Positions 58,682 through 64,000 of a stretch of DNA of 64,000 bases are shown one piece after another. A program made the translations under genes and the position numbers. The stretch comes from Hirudinaria manillensis (taxonomy: Eukaryota; Annelida; Clitellata; Hirudinida; Hirudinidae). Location: assembly GCA_034509925.1 (NCBI GenBank), contig CM067536.1, positions 3,757,501-3,821,500 on the forward strand, in the 5' to 3' direction. Position 1 is the stretch's first letter, and every line of letters starts with the position of its first letter. The notes below the pieces were generated by a model. The model did no database searches and had not been told where the DNA came from. It worked only from the letters and a program-made list of their open reading frames with translations.

Positions 58682-59896
58682 TTACAGCTCCTTGTAATCT
58701 GATACGCAGATCGAGTGAAACAACTTACCTTTAAGCAAGTTGCAGTCGACCCAGCACCAATCGTCTTCGTCATCGTTCCAGACGCAGTCAAAGTCCTCCT
58801 GGCAAACGAAACAAAGGGCCTCTTTGAAACAACTCTTTGTTACCGGTCCGCGTACTATCTCGTCTTGAAATTGATATTTCTTAAAGTACTTTTTCAATTT
58901 CTGGCGATCGATAGAAGATTTCAAATCGTCCCCCAGAGGAACGGTAGAGTCATTGAAATACTCGAAGGTCACCCAGTCCTCGAGAGACTTAAAATGCGGT
59001 CGACTATATCCGGCCAAACTCCTCTTACGTTCGTCGAAATGCTTCTGAAGGTGCATGGTGTAGCGGACACTGGCTTCACTCAGACCTACTTTTAAATCCT
59101 TCCCGGGTGTTGGCTTGAAAGAAACATTGCAATTGCTGCATTTCTTTCCTTCTAGGAATTTGTCAACATAATATTTATGCTTGGTTTGAAGTTTCTCCAA
59201 GCTGAAATCAGCCATGGATGGAGGATTTTTCGAATTCGACACCTTAACAGGAGAAACATTGTGGCATATATGGACAACCTTGGTCGCCTTGGGTTCTGAT
59301 TTCAATGCGATCGGACTCTTTCGGACTGAATCGCCTTCTGCGGACGGTGCCAAAGGATAGCCGGGTGGAAACATTGGTGGAAACCCAGGTGGGAAAAACG
59401 GTGGCAGACCTACTGGAAACATTGGTGGCATGCCTTGTGGAAACATGGGGGGCATACCAGGAGGCAACACTGGTGGCATTCCGGGTGGCAACATTGGTGG
59501 CATTCCGGGAGGCAACACTGGTGGCATTCCGGGTGGCAACATTGGTGGCATTCCGGGTGGCAACATTGGTGGCATTCCGGGTGGCAACATTGGTGGCAAG
59601 CCAGGTGGCAACACTGGCGGCATACCGGGAGGCAACACTGGCGGCATACCGGGTGGCAACATAGGAGGCATACCGGGCGGTAGCATGGCCGGAAAGCCAG
59701 GTGGTAAAAACGGAAACATAGGTGCACATGGAGGCATCATTTGAGGCACACCATTGCTGACGCTATTTTCCGTGACTTGGCGCTTGTACGGTCTCTCGCA
59801 TTGAGCATTGTCGTTTCTACGCTTCAAACTTGAGCGAGAGTTTGTCTTGTTTACGTTGCCACTTTGGCATTGCCTCGCTGAAGCGGTTTTATGCAT
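58682..59896 (-). CDS. Pcf11-C-terminal-like protein, array copy 18, promoter lost
   Basis: 404 aa, Asn30, same octad order as copy 3. The coding frame is intact, but the unit ends at about 60065, 169 bases upstream of the ATG, so the TATA-like box and all E2F-like sites are missing. Expression would need another promoter. It has private changes near the border (ATATTTC, AGGATCACG). Confidence 0.88.
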   Translation of the reverse strand: MHKTASARQCQSGNVNKTNSRSSLKRRNDNAQCERPYKRQVTENSVSNGVPQMMPPCAPMFPFLPPGFPAMLPPGMPPMLPPGMPPVLPPGMPPVLPPGLPPMLPPGMPPMLPPGMPPMLPPGMPPVLPPGMPPMLPPGMPPVLPPGMPPMFPQGMPPMFPVGLPPFFPPGFPPMFPPGYPLAPSAEGDSVRKSPIALKSEPKATKVVHICHNVSPVKVSNSKNPPSMADFSLEKLQTKHKYYVDKFLEGKKCSNCNVSFKPTPGKDLKVGLSEASVRYTMHLQKHFDERKRSLAGYSRPHFKSLEDWVTFEYFNDSTVPLGDDLKSSIDRQKLKKYFKKYQFQDEIVRGPVTKSCFKEALCFVCQEDFDCVWNDDEDDWCWVDCNLLKGKLFHSICVSDYKEL

Positions 59897-60065
59897 GCTG
59901 TCTTGATTATCAATTTAATTCTTTATCAAAATATTTCAAGAATTAAATATTGCAGAGCAATTGGAAATAATGGGGAAAAGCCTGGCAAATTAAATTCGAT
60001 TTTCAACCAGTGTTTATTGACCGCGAGCTCGTTCTTAACGCCGATGTTGCCAGGATCACGTCGCA

Positions 60066-60165
60066 ATGAATGTCGTTTTGTTGTTGACGCAAAGGAGTTC
60101 CTCTCCGTAGGTAATGATGCCCCAGTTTTCCATGGCTCCTGGTTTGCTTGGGAGAGCTACGTGAT
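60066..60165 (-). pseudogene. truncated GAMEN exon of an M1 aminopeptidase
   Basis: From an acceptor CTTCAG the minus strand reads DHVALPSKPGAMENWG, then IITYGEELLCVNNKTTF, matching the GAMEN exons of genes 1 and 2 at the same phase. The paralogous exons are 152 bp and end in HExxHM; here array DNA begins about 14-16 codons before that zinc motif. No upstream aminopeptidase exons were found to the right. It is probably the same relic as 24433-25150. Confidence 0.8.
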
Positions 60166-60274
60166 CTGAAGATCAGATAGTGCTTTCAGTTGCTGTAATG
60201 TTTCATTTTGATTTTACAATATTTATTTTCACAAGTTAAAATCATTTTTAAAAACTAAAAAATAAATAAATTAG

Positions 60275-63144
60275 GGTCCAAAAGACGAACGAAAAACTCC
60301 ATCAATTCGGTGAAACAATCGCTTCAACAGGAGCGTAAGTTCTGCATTAAATTTTTATTTTCCATAAGTTTTTTATTTCTTTTAATTTTCAACCTCTTGC
60401 ATGATAAACTCGTTGCTGTTTTGATTGTGTTTTCATCACAATTTTTGGTTGTTGTTAATGACAAGTGGTCTTTGAGTAGATTATCATTCTTGGATATCAT
60501 TTCAGAGTAGATTATCATTCTTGGATATCATTTCAGTTACCAGAAAACAAATGCAGCCTTCAAGTCTTTTGGAGCCTTTGTCTCGAGGAAAATTGGTGAT
60601 TTCCGGTCAGTTTTATAAAGATCATTGCAACGCATTAACAACATTTAAGTAAACTGACATTGAAACATAAAATTTCTAATTTCTTCTTTAAATAAATTAA
60701 ATTTCATTCATTAAAACTTTCCAAAAAACTGAATATGCAAATTTTTTTGCATTGTTAAAATATTTACAAATGACAACAAAGGTCATTTATTAAGGGTTTA
60801 TTATATTCTATAGTTGCAGTTCATTAATTAATATTAATGAGTGAATAAATAAATAAATAATGAATATGTATTCATTACTTTGTGTTCTCGATTTCTTAGC
60901 AACTCGGGTGCATTCAAATCCGTGGAAGATAAGGTCGGAGGAGCATATTCTTCGGTGAAGGTCGGTTTATGAATGAAATTTATTATATTATAATGTGAAT
61001 AAATACTTTAAAATTTTATTATATTTATTTATTTATTTTTATATGTTATACTATGAATAAATACCTGCTACTTTAAAATTTTATTATATTTATTTTTATT
61101 TATTTATTTATTTGGTAGTATTCATCATTGCCAACCAAAATACATGTCATTTAATGTTTAGAAATTTGCCATTCAAGAGTTATTCTGGTTAATGAACATA
61201 GTTTTCACAATAAGTCAGAATTTAGTGAAGAATCATCCGTGAAGCTTTTTTGTAGGCATACGTCAGCACGGTTGCCATTGTTTATTATTAATACAAAACA
61301 TTTAGATACAAGTTGGATAGCCAAGTTGGTTGAAAAATGGTATTTAAGGGTTGAATTTGGTTTTAAAAGTTAACTCGGTTTATTAATGCTACTCTTGTGG
61401 ATGTTGTTGATGTTCTGAAACAAAACGTTTGCCATTGTTTGACGAATGATTGCAACTTGATGTGGTTTGTCACCGAACCAATAACGGTTTTAATTTGGAA
61501 TTTGGACCCGGGGGAGTTCTAGATCTGGGACTCGTTTGGATAATTTATTCGCTTCATGATTAATTAAAGCTTTTTGACTATGTTTGTTTGGGATGAGAAA
61601 ATGTTTTGGTACATAAAAGTAATTAAAACTTTCAAAAAAACTGAATATGCAAATTTTGTTTGTGTATACTTTTGATGGTATGGCTTTTGAATGAATGCTG
61701 TTGATTATTTGGCTGGTAGGATGGATTACATGCCATTTAAATTGATTATTCTTATCTATTCAAACTAAAGATTATCTCTTACTGGTTTTTCCAAACTATT
61801 CTGGTTTCGCTTGGTTGCCAGTTGTCAGTTGCCGGATTATTAACCATAGCTACAAGCAGGATGAGGGCTGTTGTACATCAGAAAATGAGAAATAATTGAT
61901 CGTTTGCAATCACATGGAATATTCTATTCTAGATAATTATATTGCATTGCAATAGTTTGGTTTCGAGACCGAAACTCTGGCTTTAATGAGCCATTAGTAT
62001 GCTGTAGCAAGTGAATAAGGTTAAGAATGGGTGAATTTATGCTGGATTTCAATGAAATTACATGATGATGGTGGTGATGATGATGATGATAAGTTTAGGC
62101 CAACAAAATATTAATAGTTTATTCTGTTTAATTTATTAATTGTTCACTTGAATTTTAGAATTTTTTAATTTATGTTTATGGTGCATATTTACAATTATTA
62201 ATATTATTATTGTTGTTATTACGGCTAAACTTTGTCATTAAATTCCTGGTGTTTCAAACAGTGAATAACAAATAAATAGGTTGAGGTAGTGTTTGTTGTT
62301 TACATCTGATGAATGAAGTACCCATTCATTCATACATTCATGCATACATACATACATCCACCCATCCGTCCGTCCATCTATAATTAAAGAGTAAAACGCC
62401 AACAGTACAAACGGGCACGTGAATATTCATTAGTCATGTGAATTATTGATTAGTATCTCACCTCAAGGCGGGCACCAGCAGCTTTTCACGATGCGTGTTG
62501 TTTAATAATTTGTTGTCTCGAAACAATTTTTTTATTAAATGTTTGTCCGTTATTAAACTTAATTCGAAATTAAATTGGAACAATTATTGGTTACTAGGAA
62601 TATTAAATGAAGTTGTTGAAATAGTTTTAAGAACTATTGATTACTTATCTTAGCTGATTATATATATTGAAATTGTTTGCCCTCAAAACTTTCACGTCCA
62701 AAGCAATCGCGTTCAATGCACAACATGAGAACCAGTCAGGTAGATGGGCCGTTCTTTCTAAAGTCTTTATGTTGTCGGATTCTTTTCATTTCAAACTCTG
62801 AGTTTGGTCGACAAAGACTTACTTGACACTAGACCGCTCAGTTTATGTCTGTCTCAGTTTATATCAGTCAGTCAGTCTGATGAGTTTTTTCTTTAGTTAA
62901 TTTCAATTATGTTTGTTTACTTTTCCATTATAATTGTCCACGAGTTTAACTTATTTGGAAGTGATTGTTTGCAAATGATTATGTCATATATTGTTTTCAG
63001 AATCTTAAGCTGCAATGAAAGCTGTTTAACAGAAACAATATTAAATAATTTTAATGTTTCAAAATAATTTTCTAGAACCGGTTTGTGGGCAGTCACTCGA
63101 CGGAGGACTTTGAGCAGACTCTGAAATCCGAATCTGCACACTGA
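60275..63144 (+). CDS. TPD52: TPD52-family (tumour protein D52-like) gene, 3' exons only
   Basis: Four plus-strand exons: 60275-60334, 60537-60605, 60900-60960, 63076-63144 (TGA 63142-63144), in frame with GT-AG ends. They encode about 85 C-terminal residues. VQKTNEKLHQFGETI resembles the AYVKTSEKLGEW segment of human TPD52; SFGAFVSRKIGDFRNS then GAFKSVEDKV matches its VGSAISRKLGDMRNS and TFKSFEDRV. TPD52 proteins are small coiled-coil adaptors linked to vesicle traffic and lipid storage. The N-terminal coiled-coil exons should lie upstream, but only a 110-bp gap, the aminopeptidase relic and the array are there, so the gene is 5'-truncated or its first exons lie beyond the array or elsewhere. 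The last exon, ending ...KSESAH, is less conserved and was assigned by frame and splice site. Confidence 0.8.
60475..60536 (+). repeat. exact 31-bp tandem duplication of a splice acceptor
   Basis: 60475-60505 and 60506-60536 are identical (AGTAGATTATCATTCTTGGA... ending TTTCAG). The duplication gives the TPD52-like exon 60537-60605 two equal 3' splice sites 31 bases apart. Use of the first would add 31 bases and shift the frame. Confidence 0.95.
62063..62090. repeat. (GAT/GGT)n trinucleotide tract
   Basis: Short simple repeat inside the last TPD52-like intron. Confidence 0.8.
62322..62379. repeat. CATT/CATA/CATC/CGTC tetranucleotide tract
   Basis: Degenerate tetranucleotide repeat passing from CATT to CATA to CATC/CGTC in the last TPD52-like intron. 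Confidence 0.8.
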
Positions 63145-64000
63145 GGGCCAAAAGACGACCGATCTGTTGTAACATTATCATTTTGTCGTTTCCTGGCTTA
63201 ACTCAACAACACAATGTTCTTTGTGCTTCCTTGCCAGGAGTCAGGTTTTTTTTGGTTCTTCTATTCATTATATTGCATGATGTTGTGGGACAATGTTGAA
63301 TCACTTACATACTTTACGAACTGATTATTGGATATGAAAATCGTATACCGTATGTTTTACACGTTATAGTTAAGCCATGCATAACTGAAGTCTCTAACAG
63401 CCTCAAAAATTTGGAAATAACATAGTCTGGCTTCCTTTCTTTTTTTTTGGGAGGGGTGTCCAAATAGTCAGTTATGATTCACAGCTTATGCATTTGATTT
63501 GTTGGGTTCTTTGTGTTATTGGTAACAGGTAAAGAAATTAGATTATTTTGCATCTTTGCTGAATCTAAAAAATGAAGGATTATCACCAATTAAACATAAT
63601 ATGTTTAAAAGAACCGAAAATGAGTTAGTAAATTCTCAGCATTTATTACCACCAACAAATACCACACTTGTTAGTGAAATACTAAGGCTTTGCTAAAAGT
63701 GGTATTGACTCATAAGCCAATTCTCTTACTTATAGATTTTTTTGGGTGGAGTGCACTGCTTCCCATCACATTTTATTGATTTTGGTGTGCATGCTGCATG
63801 TCAAGTTGGTTTTCCAGCTTTATGGTAATGCCAGGAAGGCAAGACAAGATATTCAGAATTTTGACATGCATTACATGCTCAGGATGCATGCTTGAAGTTG
63901 TTGTTATCTAGCACATCATAATTTTATTGATTAATTTATTAGTCGAGATAGCGACTGCGAGTTTTCCAAAATGTATCGGCGACGTCGTGCCGAAGTTGTA
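63145..64000. other. downstream flank of the TPD52-like gene
   Basis: Mostly AT-rich with no supported gene. The last 50 bases become CpG-rich and could be the edge of another exon, but too little is present to say. Confidence 0.5.

Larger units (their letters stand above)
25283..60065 (-). repeat. 18-unit tandem gene array, ~1.94 kb per unit
   Basis: Unit starts, counted at GCCTTTTAATTT: 25283, 27218, 29154, 31115, 33075, 35009, 36946, 38905, 40841, 42778, 44714, 46674, 48658, 50594, 52554, 54514, 56401, 58359. Period is about 1,936 bp plus or minus whole 24-bp steps (1,887-1,984). All units are head to tail. Each has one intronless gene of the Pcf11-C-terminal-like family on the minus strand plus about 745 bp between genes. 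Coding and non-coding parts are almost equally identical between units, which points to very recent amplification or continuing homogenisation. The last unit is cut short by about 250 bp. Confidence 0.97.
60961..63075 (+). other. 2.1-kb intron of the TPD52-like gene
   Basis: AT-rich, with simple repeats at 62063-62090 (GAT)n and 62322-62379. I found no aminopeptidase N-terminal exons on the minus strand here. Confidence 0.6.

Noticed and set aside
25283-60065. CRISPR-like or satellite-only interpretation of the array
   Set aside because: Units are 1.9 kb with a complete gene; there are no short direct repeats with unique spacers.
60250-60300. Minus-strand DGVFRSSF resembling the tail of the aminopeptidase GAMEN exon
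   Set aside because: The same bases are a TPD52 exon on the plus strand, in frame with the next exon. It also lies on the wrong side of the GAMEN remnant.
62917-63141. 74-codon minus-strand open frame
   Set aside because: It is partly antisense to the last TPD52-like exon and has no recognisable domain.
63971-64000. ATG followed by an Arg-rich CpG-rich frame running off the window
   Set aside because: Only ten codons are visible; either strand could be coding.

Overview
The window is AT-rich animal DNA: many short spliced exons, AT-rich introns and intergenic DNA, and simple repeats. Gene content (multi-exon M1 aminopeptidases, NIPP1, a TPD52-family gene) and a Helentron-like fragment suggest an invertebrate, perhaps an arthropod; the species cannot be read from the sequence.

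Left third (1.6-25.2 kb). Two complete M1-family zinc aminopeptidase genes lie in tandem on the minus strand: about 1,004 aa from 23 exons (1591-9728) and 964 aa from 22 exons (15318-23521). I joined the exons by reading splice sites by eye, and the frame stays open throughout both models. An intronless NIPP1/PPP1R8-like gene (12776-13690, minus) sits between them. A third aminopeptidase survives only as broken pieces: the last three exons at 24.4-25.15 kb, two of them damaged, and a truncated GAMEN exon at 60.07-60.17 kb.

Centre (25,283-60,065). About 35 kb is a head-to-tail array of 18 nearly identical units of about 1.94 kb, all with the gene on the minus strand. Each unit carries one intronless gene of 380-412 codons. 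The protein has a basic N-terminus, an octapeptide repeat built on [M/V]LPPGMPP encoded by a 24-bp minisatellite, and a C-terminal half that matches the two-zinc-finger C-terminus of the pre-mRNA cleavage and termination factor Pcf11, without Pcf11's N-terminal CID. Units differ by a few linked SNPs, homopolymer lengths and whole 24-bp repeats; copy 9 is frameshifted and copy 18 has lost its promoter region. E2F-like sites and a TATA-like box precede each gene. This array is the most unusual thing in the window.

Right end (60.1-64 kb). The array ends inside the GAMEN exon of the aminopeptidase relic. About 110 bp further on, the 3' exons of a TPD52-family gene begin on the plus strand; its 5' exons were not found. 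Both array borders lie in remnants of an aminopeptidase paralogue, so the founder unit probably inserted into, or was joined by rearrangement to, a decaying gene. A join made by the assembler inside the repeat must also be considered.
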